Shown: positions 1 through 7,971 of the stretch, one piece after another | Numbering within the stretch: position 1 is the stretch's first letter | Layout of the letters: every line of letters starts with the position of its first letter | Source of the DNA: Streptomyces nojiriensis | GTDB taxonomy: Bacteria; Actinomycetota; Actinomycetes; Streptomycetales; Streptomycetaceae | Assembly: GCF_017639205.1 (NCBI RefSeq) | Contig: NZ_CP071139.1 | Coordinates: 8,493,501 to 8,557,500 of the forward strand | Direction: 5' to 3' | Length of the DNA: 64,000 nucleotides | Made by a program: the position numbers and the translations under genes | The notes under the pieces: generated by a model | Database searches by the model: none | Told to the model about the DNA's origin: nothing | What the model saw: only the letters and a program-made list of their open reading frames with translations

Positions 1-2
1 GG

Positions 3-1259
3 TTCTCCGTCCCCCTGGACCACGCGCGCCCGGACGGGGAGCGGATCGAGCTGTACGCCCGCGAGGTCGTGGCCGCCGGCAGGGACCCCGAGGCGCTGCC
101 GTGGCTGCTCTACCTGGAGGGCGGCCCGGGCTTCGGCGCCCGCCGCTTCATCGGCCGCCAGGCCTGGCTGGAGCGCGCGCTGACCGAATTCCGGGTGCTG
201 CTCCTCGACCAGCGCGGAACCGGCCGCTCCACCCCGGTGAACCGGCAGACCCTGCCCCTGCGCGGCACCCCCGCCCAGCAGGCGGAGTACCTCGCCCACT
301 TCCGCGCCGACTCCATCGTGCGCGACGCCGAGGCCATCCGCCCCGGCCTGACCGGCGGCGCGCCCTGGACCGTGCTCGGCCAGAGCTTCGGCGGCTTCTG
401 CACGACCCACTACCTCTCCACCGCGCCCGAAGGCCTCACCGCCGCCCTGATCACCGGCGGCCTCCCGTCCCTGACCGCCACCGCCGACGAGGTCTACGAG
501 GCCGCGTACCCCCGCATCGAGCGCAAGAACCTGGCCCACTACGCCCGGTACCCGATGGACGTCGAGCGCGCCCGCCGGATCGCCGCCCACCTCGCGGAGC
601 AACCGGCCGAACTCCCCGGCGGCCACCGCCTCACCGTCGAGGGCTTCCAGTCCCTCGGCATCCTCCTCGGCGGGGGCGACGGCAGCCACCGGCTCCACTA
701 CCTGTTGGAGGACGCCTTCGTACCGACCCCCGCGGGACCCGCCCTCTCCGACGCCTTCCTGGAGAACGTCCGCGCCGAGCTCTCCTTCGCCGGGCACCCC
801 CTCTACGCGCTGGTCCACGAGGCGATCTACGCCCAGGACCCCGCCACCCCCACCGCCTGGGCCGCCGAACGGGTGCGCGCCGGCCACCCCGGCTTCGACG
901 CCGGCAAGACCCTCGCGGGCGACGAGCCGCTGCTCTTCACCGGCGAGACCATCCACCCCTGGCACTTCACCACCGACCCGGCCCTCGCCCCGCTGCGCGA
1001 GACCGCCGAACTGCTGGCCGCCCGCACCGGCTGGCAGCCGCTCTACGACCCGGCGCGCCTGGCCGCCAACGAGGTGCCGGTGGCCGCCGCCGTCTACCAC
1101 GACGACATGTACGTGGACACCGCGCACTCGCTCGAGACGGCCCGGTCCGTCCGGGGTCTGCGGACCTGGGTGACGGACGAGTTCGAGCACGACGGCGTGC
1201 GCGCCGGCGGCCCCCGCGTCCTGGACCGCCTGCTGTCCCTGGTCCGCGACGAGGCCTGA
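3..1259 (+). CDS. Alpha/beta-hydrolase, proline iminopeptidase-like (5' end outside window)
   Basis: The reading frame is open from base 3, so the true start lies upstream; the first Met-like codon at 69 is inside the fold. It encodes an alpha/beta-hydrolase of the prolyl aminopeptidase (S33) type. The visible N-terminus reads 'VPLDHARPDGERIELYAREV', then the oxyanion-hole strand 'LYLEGGPGFGA', then 'LLLDQRGTGRS' and the nucleophile elbow 'GQSFGG'. A late 'EFEHDG' supplies the probable catalytic His. S33 enzymes release N-terminal proline or other residues from peptides in the cytosol; substrate here is inferred. The gene ends in a 16-bp tandem repeat that runs into the convergent neighbour. 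Family assignment is firm, exact substrate is not. Confidence 0.88.
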   Translation, partial: FSVPLDHARPDGERIELYAREVVAAGRDPEALPWLLYLEGGPGFGARRFIGRQAWLERALTEFRVLLLDQRGTGRSTPVNRQTLPLRGTPAQQAEYLAHFRADSIVRDAEAIRPGLTGGAPWTVLGQSFGGFCTTHYLSTAPEGLTAALITGGLPSLTATADEVYEAAYPRIERKNLAHYARYPMDVERARRIAAHLAEQPAELPGGHRLTVEGFQSLGILLGGGDGSHRLHYLLEDAFVPTPAGPALSDAFLENVRAELSFAGHPLYALVHEAIYAQDPATPTAWAAERVRAGHPGFDAGKTLAGDEPLLFTGETIHPWHFTTDPALAPLRETAELLAARTGWQPLYDPARLAANEVPVAAAVYHDDMYVDTAHSLETARSVRGLRTWVTDEFEHDGVRAGGPRVLDRLLSLVRDEA

Positions 1260-1330
1260 GGCGGCCGAGGCCTGAGGCGGCCGAGGCCTGAGCCGGCCGA
1301 GGCCCGGGTCAGCCGAGGCCCGGCTCAGCC
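1251..1330. repeat. Five-copy 16-bp tandem repeat over two gene ends
   Basis: Units begin at 1251, 1267, 1283, 1299 and 1315. The first two copies are identical (GAGGCCTGAGGCGGCC); the next three diverge by a few bases. The first copy contains the TGA stop of the left gene (1257-1259). The last contains the stop of the convergent MBL gene (1325-1327). It looks like slippage expansion at a 3' end. Confidence 0.9.
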
Positions 1331-2116
1331 GGGCTCCACGAACGCGCGGGTCAGGTGCGCGGTGGCCAGCACGGCGCCGCGCTCCCTCGCGCGGGTCAGC
1401 AGGGCCCGGCGTGAGGCGCGGGCGGTGTGCCGGTCGCGTTCGTGGGAGTACGGCACCGCCGGGTCGGCCAGCTGCACCGCGTGCACCAGCGCGTCCCCGG
1501 TGACCACCACGTCGCGGGCTCCGTCCCCCTGGTCCACCAGCACCGACTGGTGCCCCGGGGTGTGCCCGGGCGTCGGCAGCAGGGTGATGCCGGGCGCCAA
1601 CCGGTGGGCCCCGTCGACCTCGTGCAGCTGCCCGCTCGCCCGCAACGGCGCCACCGTCCAGTCCCACACCGGGTCCGCCCGGTCCAGCCCGGCCACCTCC
1701 GCGCGCTGCACCACGTACCGCGCCGCCGGGAAGAACGGCTCCCCGCCGGCCCCCGACGACCAGCCCGCGTGGTCCTCGTGAAGGTGGGTCAGGACCACCG
1801 CCTCCACGTCGGCCGGAGCGATACCGGCCGCCGCGAGGGCGTCCGGCAGCCGCCCAGGCACCGGCGCCCAGGCGGCGGCCGGGGACCGGGCCGGCCCGAT
1901 CCCGGCGTCCACCAGCACCCAGCGGCCGCCGGGCCGGGCGACCGCGAAGCACCGGAAGTCCAGCCTCCATGCCCCGTCGGGCCCGGACGCGCCCGGATCC
2001 AGCCGCCCGGCCCGCTCCCACGCGGCCTCGCTCGCCCCCGGGAAGGCCGTACGGGCCGGCTCGAAGAAGATCCCCGTGGCGTCGAGCAGCGCCACCACCT
2101 GCCCGTGTCGGTCCAT
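1325..2116 (-). CDS. MBL-fold metallo-hydrolase
   Basis: A 263-residue metallo-beta-lactamase-fold hydrolase. The dinuclear metal motif 'HLHEDH' is at residues 111-116. A second ligand cluster 'PTPGHTPGHQS' and the Asp in 'VVTGDALVH' follow, then 'TAHLTRAF' with the last His, so all metal ligands expected of a lactonase/glyoxalase II-like enzyme are present. ATG at 2116 is chosen over longer upstream frames because those read antisense through the PIG-L gene. The start is only 18 bp from the divergent PIG-L start, so both promoters must overlap. Cytosolic; there is no signal peptide. Substrate (lactone, thioester or other) cannot be told from sequence. Confidence 0.88.
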   Translation of the reverse strand: MDRHGQVVALLDATGIFFEPARTAFPGASEAAWERAGRLDPGASGPDGAWRLDFRCFAVARPGGRWVLVDAGIGPARSPAAAWAPVPGRLPDALAAAGIAPADVEAVVLTHLHEDHAGWSSGAGGEPFFPAARYVVQRAEVAGLDRADPVWDWTVAPLRASGQLHEVDGAHRLAPGITLLPTPGHTPGHQSVLVDQGDGARDVVVTGDALVHAVQLADPAVPYSHERDRHTARASRRALLTRARERGAVLATAHLTRAFVEPG

Positions 2117-2134
2117 TCGCCTATTGTGCGAGGC
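2117..2134. promoter_or_regulatory. 18-bp divergent spacer with opposed -10 elements
   Basis: TATTGT (2122-2127) lies 7 nt before the PIG-L ATG. The same bases read as ACAATA on the minus strand, close before the MBL-hydrolase ATG. No Shine-Dalgarno sequence fits either gene, so both transcripts are probably leaderless and compete for the same few bases. Inferred from spacing only. Confidence 0.5.
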
Positions 2135-2896
2135 ATGACCGAACAACCTGACCAGCAGCCCGCATTGCAGCCCATGCCCACCGACTGGACGCGCGCCCTC
2201 GCGGTGGTCGCGCACCCCGACGACCTGGAGTACGGCTGTGCCGCGGCCATCGCGCACTGGACGGACGGGGGCCGGGAGTTCGTCTACCTCCTCGCCACGC
2301 GCGGCGAGGCGGGCATCGACAGCATCGACCCCGCCGACTGCGGTCCCCTGCGCGAGGCGGAGCAGCGGGCGAGCGCCGCGGTCGTCGGCGTGTCCGAGGT
2401 GGAGTTCCTGGACTACCGCGACGGCGTCGTCGAGTACGGCCTCGGCCTGCGCCGGGACATCGCCGCCGCCATCAGGCGGCACCGGCCCGAGCTGATCGTC
2501 ACCCTCAACCACCGCGACACGTGGGGCGGCGCGCAGGGCGGCGGCTACTGGAACACCCCCGACCACAAGGCCGTCGGCCGGGCCGTGCTGGACGCGGCCG
2601 GCGACGCCGGGAACCGCTGGATCTTCCCCGAGCTGATCGAGCAGGGCCTGGAGCCGTGGAACGGCGTGCGCTGGGTCGCGGTGGCCGGATCCGCCACCCC
2701 GACGCACGCGGTCGACGCGGGCCCCGGGCTGGAGCGCTCGATCAAGTCCCTCCTGGAGCACAAGGCGTACATCGAGGTGCTCACGGACCAGGACCCCGAG
2801 GAGTACGTCCGCACCTTCCTCACCGGGAACGCCGAGCAGGCCGCGGCCCGGTTCGGCGGCCGGCCGGCCGTGGTGTTCGAAGTCTTCCCCCGCTGA
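2135..2896 (+). CDS. PIG-L (LmbE-like) family deacetylase
   Basis: A 253-residue member of the zinc-dependent N-acetylglucosaminyl deacetylase family that includes MshB and PIG-L. The defining 'AHPDDLEYG' is at residues 26-34. The third zinc ligand lies in 'NTPDHKAVGRAVL', and 'LIVTLNHRDTWGG' is the conserved middle strand. Family members remove acetyl groups from GlcNAc-linked substrates (mycothiol, antibiotics, glycolipids). Which one applies is not shown; no mycothiol genes are nearby. The start ATG is 7 nt from a TATTGT hexamer and has no SD, consistent with a leaderless message. It is divergent from the MBL hydrolase and followed by a strong dyad. Confidence 0.88.
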   Translation: MTEQPDQQPALQPMPTDWTRALAVVAHPDDLEYGCAAAIAHWTDGGREFVYLLATRGEAGIDSIDPADCGPLREAEQRASAAVVGVSEVEFLDYRDGVVEYGLGLRRDIAAAIRRHRPELIVTLNHRDTWGGAQGGGYWNTPDHKAVGRAVLDAAGDAGNRWIFPELIEQGLEPWNGVRWVAVAGSATPTHAVDAGPGLERSIKSLLEHKAYIEVLTDQDPEEYVRTFLTGNAEQAAARFGGRPAVVFEVFPR

Positions 2897-2910
2897 CCGG
2901 CCGCCCCTAG

Positions 2911-2943
2911 TCTGACGATCCGTCAATTAGGCGGATCGTCAGA
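2911..2943. promoter_or_regulatory. 33-bp dyad before the enoyl-CoA hydratase gene
   Basis: Perfect 12-bp arms (TCTGACGATCCG at 2911-2922, its complement at 2932-2943) flank a 9-bp centre. Each half also nests a smaller dyad, TGACGATCCGTCA. It ends 14 bp before the GTG start of the next gene. Position and nested symmetry suggest a TetR-type operator for an acyl-CoA-responsive repressor. It could also act as a terminator for the PIG-L gene. Confidence 0.6.
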
Positions 2944-2957
2944 CATCGGGGCCGGGG

Positions 2958-3803
2958 GTGCGGGACACGGTGATCGACACCATCTCCACGGAGATCGCGG
3001 AGGGCGAGGAGCGGATCAGGCTGGAGGTCGCGGACGGCGTCGCGGTCCTCACCCTGTGCCGCCCGGACCGGCTCAACGGCTGGAGCTGGGAGTCCACCCG
3101 CCAGCTCGGCCTGCTCGCGGACCGGATCCGCTTCGATGCGTCCGTACGGGCGGTGCTTCTGCGGGCCGAGGGCCGGGCCTTCTGCGCGGGCATCGACGTG
3201 ACCGCCCCGGGCGGCGCCATCACGGGCGACTCGCCTGCCGAGCGCACCCGCAACTACTACGAGGGCATCCGCTGGGTGCACGAGCGGTTCGCCGTCCTCG
3301 CCCGCCTCCCGCAGCCGGTGGTGGCCGCCGTCCAGGGCTACTGCCTCGGCTTCGGCTTCGAGCTGGCGCTGATGGCCGACATTCGGGTGGCCGCCGAGGA
3401 CGCCGTCTTCGCGCTCCCGGAAGCCGGGCTGGGGGTGGCGGTGGACGCGGGCGGCGACCTGCGCATCGCCCGCGAGGCGGGCGCGGGCTGGGCCAAGTAC
3501 CTGGCCCTGACGGGCCGGCGGATCGACGTGGCGACGGCGCAGCGACTCCATCTCCTCCAGCTGGTGGTCCCCGGCGAGGAGCTGGAGGCCGCCACCCGCG
3601 CCGTGGTGCGGGAGATCGCCGATAACGCGCCGCTCGCCGTCCAGGGCATCAAGCGCGCGATCGACGGTTACGCCGACGCCGCCCTCCCCGCGGCCCTCGA
3701 CCGGGTGGCGATGACCGCGGCCCTCACCCTCACCTCGGACGACTGCCGGGAGGGTTACACCGCCAAGGCGGCCCGCAGGCCCCCGCGCTTCAGCGGAGGC
3801 TGA
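2958..3803 (+). CDS. Enoyl-CoA hydratase/isomerase family protein
   Basis: A 281-residue crotonase-fold enzyme. Oxyanion-hole segments are 'AFCAGIDVT' and 'GYCLGFGFELALMADI'. The two acidic positions used by hydratases are represented by Glu in 'GFGFEL' and in 'LPEAGLGV'. It would hydrate or isomerise an enoyl-CoA in fatty-acid or aromatic degradation. GTG at 2958 follows a purine-rich GGGGCCGGGG; GTG at 2970 is an alternative that removes four residues. It ends with a 14-bp convergent overlap with the FGE-like gene. A palindromic operator just upstream suggests regulation by an acyl-CoA-sensing repressor; no such regulator gene is adjacent. Confidence 0.88.
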   Translation: MRDTVIDTISTEIAEGEERIRLEVADGVAVLTLCRPDRLNGWSWESTRQLGLLADRIRFDASVRAVLLRAEGRAFCAGIDVTAPGGAITGDSPAERTRNYYEGIRWVHERFAVLARLPQPVVAAVQGYCLGFGFELALMADIRVAAEDAVFALPEAGLGVAVDAGGDLRIAREAGAGWAKYLALTGRRIDVATAQRLHLLQLVVPGEELEAATRAVVREIADNAPLAVQGIKRAIDGYADAALPAALDRVAMTAALTLTSDDCREGYTAKAARRPPRFSGG

Positions 3804-4593
3804 GCACCGGCCGGGTCGAGAACTCCTCGTACATGCCCTCGCCGTCCGGGCCGTACGTGAACTCGGCCGCGGACGGGTTGCGGTTGGCGGTGGCCAGCGG
3901 CAGCCAGCCGAGCAGATCGCCGTACCCGCCGCAGACGGCCTCCCCGCCGTCGCCGCCGTGCACCCGGGTCGGGTCCGCGCTGAGCTCCGTGCCGTAGCTG
4001 TCGTAGGCGATGTGCAGCCCGAAGGCGTTCGGTTCGTGCCGCCGGCCTGAGCCGCCCCCGTACGGCGGCTCGTCCAGGGGGCACTCGTTCCCCCACCGGA
4101 ACAGGGTGCCGGCCCCGGCCCCGCAGGCGTGCTCCCACTCGTCGGCGCCGGGCATGCGCAGCCCGTGCGCCGCGAGCGCGGCCGGCATGTCGGCCGCCGC
4201 CTCGGTCAGGGCCTCGTCCTCCACGGCCATGAGCACGGTGGCCAGCGTCGCGGTGCGCGGCGGGCTGAGCACGTCGGCGAGATAGGACTTCAGGTCCTCG
4301 TGCCCGTACCCGTACCCCTCGTCCACGCTCGCCGCGTAGTCGGCGGTCTGAGCGGGCGTCGGCTCCCAGGCGTCCGGGTCGAAGCCCAGCCGCACCGTCC
4401 CGCCGGGCACGAGGGCGAACTCCCGCCCCTCGCGCTCGATGCGCACGCGGTGCAGCGGACGGCCCAGGTGTTCGACGGCGTCGAGCAGCACCACCCGGCC
4501 GCCCACCTGCGCGGCGGCCTCGTGGGCGAGGCGTCCGGCGGCGCCCGGGTCGAGCGAGCGCCAGCGGTCAAGGGTCAGATCGGCGAGAGACAT
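3790..4593 (-). CDS. FGE/SUMF1-like domain protein
   Basis: A 267-residue protein, poorly conserved at its N-terminus. The C-terminal half carries marks of the formylglycine-generating-enzyme/SUMF1 fold: 'LRMPGADEWEHACGAG' followed by 'FRWGNECPLDEP', then 'PNAFGLHIAYDSYGTEL' and 'GGYGDLLGWLPLA'. The fold is used by sulfatase-modifying enzymes, EgtB-type sulfoxide synthases and non-catalytic relatives. The copper-binding Cys pair of true FGE and a sulfatase partner are not apparent, so catalytic activity is doubtful. The residues 'LVPGGTVRLGFDPDAWEPT' resemble the opening of the same domain. No signal peptide. Ends overlap the convergent enoyl-CoA hydratase gene. Function unknown. Confidence 0.72.
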   Translation of the reverse strand: MSLADLTLDRWRSLDPGAAGRLAHEAAAQVGGRVVLLDAVEHLGRPLHRVRIEREGREFALVPGGTVRLGFDPDAWEPTPAQTADYAASVDEGYGYGHEDLKSYLADVLSPPRTATLATVLMAVEDEALTEAAADMPAALAAHGLRMPGADEWEHACGAGAGTLFRWGNECPLDEPPYGGGSGRRHEPNAFGLHIAYDSYGTELSADPTRVHGGDGGEAVCGGYGDLLGWLPLATANRNPSAAEFTYGPDGEGMYEEFSTRPVLSLR

Positions 4594-4629
4594 GCTCCGA
4601 TCCTCGCACCGCCCACCGACAACCGGCGC

Positions 4630-5535
4630 TCAGGGGGAGGGGGTGAAGGGGCCGCGGCCCAGCTGCGTGCGGACCGGGACCACCTCGGGGCTGACCACCG
4701 ACCGGCGCTGCCAGTTCGCGCCGTCCACCACCAGCGTGTGCCCGGTGATGAACCGGGCGTACGGGGAGGCCAGGAAGGTGGCGGCCCAGCCCAGTTCACG
4801 CGGCGCGCCGACCCGCAGGGCGGGCTGCCGTGAGTCCCTCGCGCCGGGCGCGGCGCGCTCCAGGCCGCCCCGGATGTCCTCCGTCATGTCGGCGTGCGGG
4901 AACAGCCCGGGGACGAGCCCGTTGATCTGGATGCCGTACGGGCCCCACTCGACGGCGAGCGTCTCCACCAGGCTCTTCACCCCGGCCTTGGCCGCGGCGC
5001 TGTGGGCGAAGCCCGGCCCGCCCGTCCAGGCGTACGAGGCACCGAGGTTCACGATCGAGCCGCCGGTGCCCGCGGCGAGGTGGCGGCGGCCGAACTCGCG
5101 GGTCATCAGCCAGGTGCCCGTCAGCGTGATGTCCACGACCGCCCGCCAGGCGTTCGGCGAGAGGTCCTCAGCGGGGGAGGGGAAGTTCGCGGCCGCGTTG
5201 TTGACCAGCACGTCCGGCAGGCCGAAGGCCGCCTGCGCCGCGTCGAAGACCTCGGCGACCCGCTCCGGATCCCTGATGTCGCAGACGGCGGCCGTCACCC
5301 GGCCCGCGCCGGGGACGGCCGCCAACTCCTCGCGCGCCGCCTTGAGCTGCTCGGCGCGCCGACTCGCGATCACCAGATCGGCGCCGAGCCGGGCGAACTC
5401 GGCGGCGATGGCCTTGCCCAGCCCGGTGCCGCCGCCGGTCACGAGGACCACCTGGCCTTCGAAGGTCCCGGAGGGCAGGGCGGCGGCGCCGAGCGCCGGT
5501 GGCGCGGGCAGCCCGCGCCGGATCTCGTCCGTCAT
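4630..5535 (-). CDS. SDR family oxidoreductase, 2,4-dienoyl-CoA reductase-like
   Basis: A 301-residue short-chain dehydrogenase. The nucleotide-binding 'TGGGTGLGKAIA' comes near residue 35 and 'ASRRAEQL' suggests NADPH preference. 'NNAAANF' follows. The catalytic region has Ser in 'NLGASYAWTGG' and Lys in 'AAKAGVKSL', but the usual YxxxK Tyr is replaced: the motif reads 'HSAAAKAG'. That is characteristic of 2,4-dienoyl-CoA and trans-2-enoyl-CoA reductases, which do not use Tyr. The likely role is reduction of unsaturated acyl-CoAs, fitting the acyl-CoA genes on both sides. ATG at 5535 is chosen because upstream sequence belongs to a shadow frame. Confidence 0.88.
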   Translation of the reverse strand: MTDEIRRGLPAPPALGAAALPSGTFEGQVVLVTGGGTGLGKAIAAEFARLGADLVIASRRAEQLKAAREELAAVPGAGRVTAAVCDIRDPERVAEVFDAAQAAFGLPDVLVNNAAANFPSPAEDLSPNAWRAVVDITLTGTWLMTREFGRRHLAAGTGGSIVNLGASYAWTGGPGFAHSAAAKAGVKSLVETLAVEWGPYGIQINGLVPGLFPHADMTEDIRGGLERAAPGARDSRQPALRVGAPRELGWAATFLASPYARFITGHTLVVDGANWQRRSVVSPEVVPVRTQLGRGPFTPSP

Positions 5536-5602
5536 GGGGCATCGATAGCGCGCGGGCGCCGAGATCGCCATCCCCCGGACAGGACCGGCTCGGGACCGGG
5601 GG

Positions 5603-5623
5603 CCGGGGGTCCGGGACCCCCGG
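5603..5623 (-). terminator. Hairpin after the secreted-protein gene
   Basis: A 10-bp GC-rich inverted repeat (arms 5603-5612 and 5614-5623) lies 5 bp beyond the 3' end of the minus-strand gene 5628-6779. No T tract follows, as is common for GC-rich actinobacterial terminators. Confidence 0.6.
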
Positions 5624-5627
5624 GCGG

Positions 5628-6779
5628 TCAGCCCTTCGGGGCGTACGCCTGCTTGCTCGCGCAGGTCCAGACAACGGCCTTGCCGTCCCGCGTCTCCCGG
5701 TCGGTGATCATGCCGGCGACACGGTCGTCGTCGGTGGCCGCGAAGGCCCGGCTCAGCGGCACGCCCGGGGTCCCGGCGGGGAAGGGCAGCACCAGCGGCT
5801 CCCCCTTGCCGGGCCAGTAGACGGCCTGGAAGGAACTGGGCCAGCTCTCCTCGAAGTTGGTGGCCGTGCCGACGGCCACGTTCGTGGTCGGGCTGCTGCC
5901 GTTGAACTCCAGGTCGTGGTAGCCCTTGGCCCGGCCCGGGTCGGCGGGCAGGGCGTCGTACGGCTTCTTCCAGACGGCCGGGGTCAGCTTCGGGTCGTTG
6001 CGGTAGTAGTAGTCCTCCAGGCCCACCACCCGGCCGCGGTCGTCGATGTCCCGGCCGGCCGTCACGAACGAGGAGTGGTAGCCGTTCCACACCTGGAGGC
6101 TGTAGGGCGGGTAGCCGCCCCCGGCCGGCCAGACCACCGGGAAGGTCTTGGTGACCATGATGTCGTTCTCGGCGTCGAAGTAGGAGCCGGAGACCGTGCC
6201 GACGATGTCACCGCGCTTGTTGATGCCGTTCAGCGAAGTGACCGTGCTGCCGGCGATCGCGTCGGCCGGGACCGGCAGTTCGCGCACGACCTTCCCGTTC
6301 ACCCACTCCTTGGCGACGCCCCCGTCGGCGTAGACGACCCGCCCCGACTCGTTGACGTCGACATCGGCGAAGCGGCCCTCCTTGCCCGGCGCGGTGAGCG
6401 GCTCGGAGGTCGTGGCGCCCCGCTGGTGGGTGAAGGCGACCATGGCCTGATCCGAGGTGCGGGTGGCCGTGCCCACCATCAGGCCCTTGGCGCTGACCGC
6501 CTTGACGCTGCCCCGGTCGAAGCCGGCGGGCAGCGGGACGGCGTGGACCGTGTGCTCGGTGCCGGTCCAGTAGACGGGCAGACCGGCACTGTCGCCGACC
6601 ACGATGCCGCCGGTACCGAAGCCCACCGCCGTGGAACCGGTCGCCCCCGGCAGCGCGGGGAGGATCTCGATCCCCGGGGTGCAGGAGGCCGCCGTGCCCG
6701 CCGCGGCGGCCGGACCGGCCGCGGTGATCAGGCCCGCCAGAACGATGGCGGCTCCGGCCGCGGACATGCTTCTTCTCAT
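5628..6779 (-). CDS. Secreted repeat protein, HAF/beta-propeller-like
   Basis: A 383-residue exported protein of unknown function. It starts with a Sec signal peptide ('MRRSMSAAGAAIVLAGL', then Ala-rich to an AAA cleavage region near residue 27). The mature part has repeated short strands around 'VVGDSAG', 'LMVGTATR', 'DIVGTVSG', 'RVVGLEDYYY' and 'VAVGTATN', spaced about 45-60 residues. This pattern is typical of the extracellular HAF repeat family, predicted to form a beta-propeller. Two Cys (in 'SCTPG' and 'VWTCAS') lie near the two ends of the mature chain and could close the propeller by a disulfide. Expressed alone; divergent from the quinone oxidoreductase operon. Confidence 0.7.
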   Translation of the reverse strand: MRRSMSAAGAAIVLAGLITAAGPAAAAGTAASCTPGIEILPALPGATGSTAVGFGTGGIVVGDSAGLPVYWTGTEHTVHAVPLPAGFDRGSVKAVSAKGLMVGTATRTSDQAMVAFTHQRGATTSEPLTAPGKEGRFADVDVNESGRVVYADGGVAKEWVNGKVVRELPVPADAIAGSTVTSLNGINKRGDIVGTVSGSYFDAENDIMVTKTFPVVWPAGGGYPPYSLQVWNGYHSSFVTAGRDIDDRGRVVGLEDYYYRNDPKLTPAVWKKPYDALPADPGRAKGYHDLEFNGSSPTTNVAVGTATNFEESWPSSFQAVYWPGKGEPLVLPFPAGTPGVPLSRAFAATDDDRVAGMITDRETRDGKAVVWTCASKQAYAPKG

Positions 6780-6932
6780 GTGGTTGTCCCCCCTGGACAG
6801 GTGCTGTTCCCCGTTGAGTCATGACACGTGCACGCCACATGTTGCCTGATCTTGAGGAGGAAGTGGCCTGAATGACGCGTGTTGAATCGTTCCGGAGGGT
6901 TCTCCACCCCGGCCGGTGGTTCCCAGAGAGGC

Positions 6933-6949
6933 AAGCGACTGCTTAGTAT
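6933..6949 (+). promoter_or_regulatory. Operator-like dyad and -10 before the acyl-CoA dehydrogenase operon
   Basis: AAGC-GACT-GCTT (6933-6944) overlaps a TAGTAT hexamer (6944-6949) that fits a -10 box, 45 bp before the ATG at 6994. A symmetric site overlapping the -10 suggests repression, for example by a TetR-family regulator of acyl-CoA metabolism. No regulator gene is adjacent. Confidence 0.5.
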
Positions 6950-6993
6950 GCCCGCGGAGCGTGTGGTTCCTCGACGGCGGCTGGAGGCCCCGG

Positions 6994-7971
6994 ATGCAGG
7001 CATGGCGAGTACATACCCCCGGCGAACCCCGAGAGGCACTTCGCCTCGAAGAGATTCCCGAACCGGTACCCGGCGAGGGCGAGGTGCGGCTGCAGGTGCT
7101 CGCGGCGAACCTCAACTTCCCCGACGCGCTGCTCGTCCGCGGCCAGTACCAGATCCGTCCACCGCTGCCCTTCACCCCCGGCGTCGAGATCTGCGGCCTC
7201 ACCGACGACGGCCGCCGCGTCATCGCCACCCCGAGCCTGCCCCACGGCGGCTTCGCCGAGTACGTGATCGCCTCCGAGCGGGCCCTGCTCCCGGCCCCCG
7301 AGAGCCTGAACGACGCCGAGGCCGCGGCCCTGCACATCGGCTACCAGACCGGCTGGTTCGGCCTGCACCGCCGGGCGCGCCTCCAGCCGGGCGAGACCCT
7401 CCTCGTGCACGCCGCGGCCGGCGGGGTCGGCAGCGCCGCCGTCCAGCTCGGCAAGGCCGCCGGGGCCACCGTCATCGGGGTCGTCGGAGGCAAGGCCAAG
7501 GCGCGCACCGCCGAGGAACTCGGCTGCGACCTGGTGATCGACCGAACGGCCGAGGACGTCGTCTCCCGGGTCAAGGAGTTCACCGGCGGGCGCGGCGCCG
7601 ACGTGGTCTACGACCCCGTCGGCGGCGCCTCGTACACCGCCTCCGCCAAATGCGTGGCCTTCGAGGGCCGGATCGTCGTCGTCGGCTTCGCGAGCGGGGA
7701 CATCCCCGCCCCCGCCCTCAACCACGCCCTCGTCAAGAACTACGCGATCCTCGGCCTCCACTGGGGCCTGTACGCCGCCAAGGACCCGGCCGCGATCCTG
7801 GCCTGCCACACCGAACTCACCCGCCTCGCCGCCGCAGGCGCCATCAAGCCCCTGATCAGCGAACTCATCGCACTCCCCGCCGTCGCCGACGCCGTCCAGC
7901 GCCTCGCCGACGGGACCACCACCGGCCGGGTCGTCCTGGCCATGCCCCGACAGCCGGGTGTGTCCCGATGA
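6994..7971 (+). CDS. NADPH:quinone oxidoreductase family protein (MDR superfamily)
   Basis: A 325-residue zinc-independent medium-chain dehydrogenase. It has the GroES-like N-terminal domain ('NLNFPDALLVRGQYQ', 'PFTPGVEICG') and a Rossmann domain with 'HAAAGGVGSAAVQLGKAAG'. 'KARTAEELGCDLVIDR' and 'GRGADVVYDPVGG' are typical of quinone reductases and enoyl-CoA reductases. No catalytic zinc ligands are seen. ATG at 6994 is preceded by GGAG at a 9-nt spacing; the longer upstream frame is not supported. First gene of a three-gene unit: its stop overlaps the next start (ATGA). The partners suggest reduction of an unsaturated acyl-CoA or a related CoA ester rather than a free quinone. Confidence 0.88.
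   Translation: MQAWRVHTPGEPREALRLEEIPEPVPGEGEVRLQVLAANLNFPDALLVRGQYQIRPPLPFTPGVEICGLTDDGRRVIATPSLPHGGFAEYVIASERALLPAPESLNDAEAAALHIGYQTGWFGLHRRARLQPGETLLVHAAAGGVGSAAVQLGKAAGATVIGVVGGKAKARTAEELGCDLVIDRTAEDVVSRVKEFTGGRGADVVYDPVGGASYTASAKCVAFEGRIVVVGFASGDIPAPALNHALVKNYAILGLHWGLYAAKDPAAILACHTELTRLAAAGAIKPLISELIALPAVADAVQRLADGTTTGRVVLAMPRQPGVSR

Noticed and set aside
1427..2896. Long plus-strand frame that would fuse extra sequence to the PIG-L protein
   Set aside because: The first ~235 codons are antisense to the MBL hydrolase. The family starts at ATG 2135.
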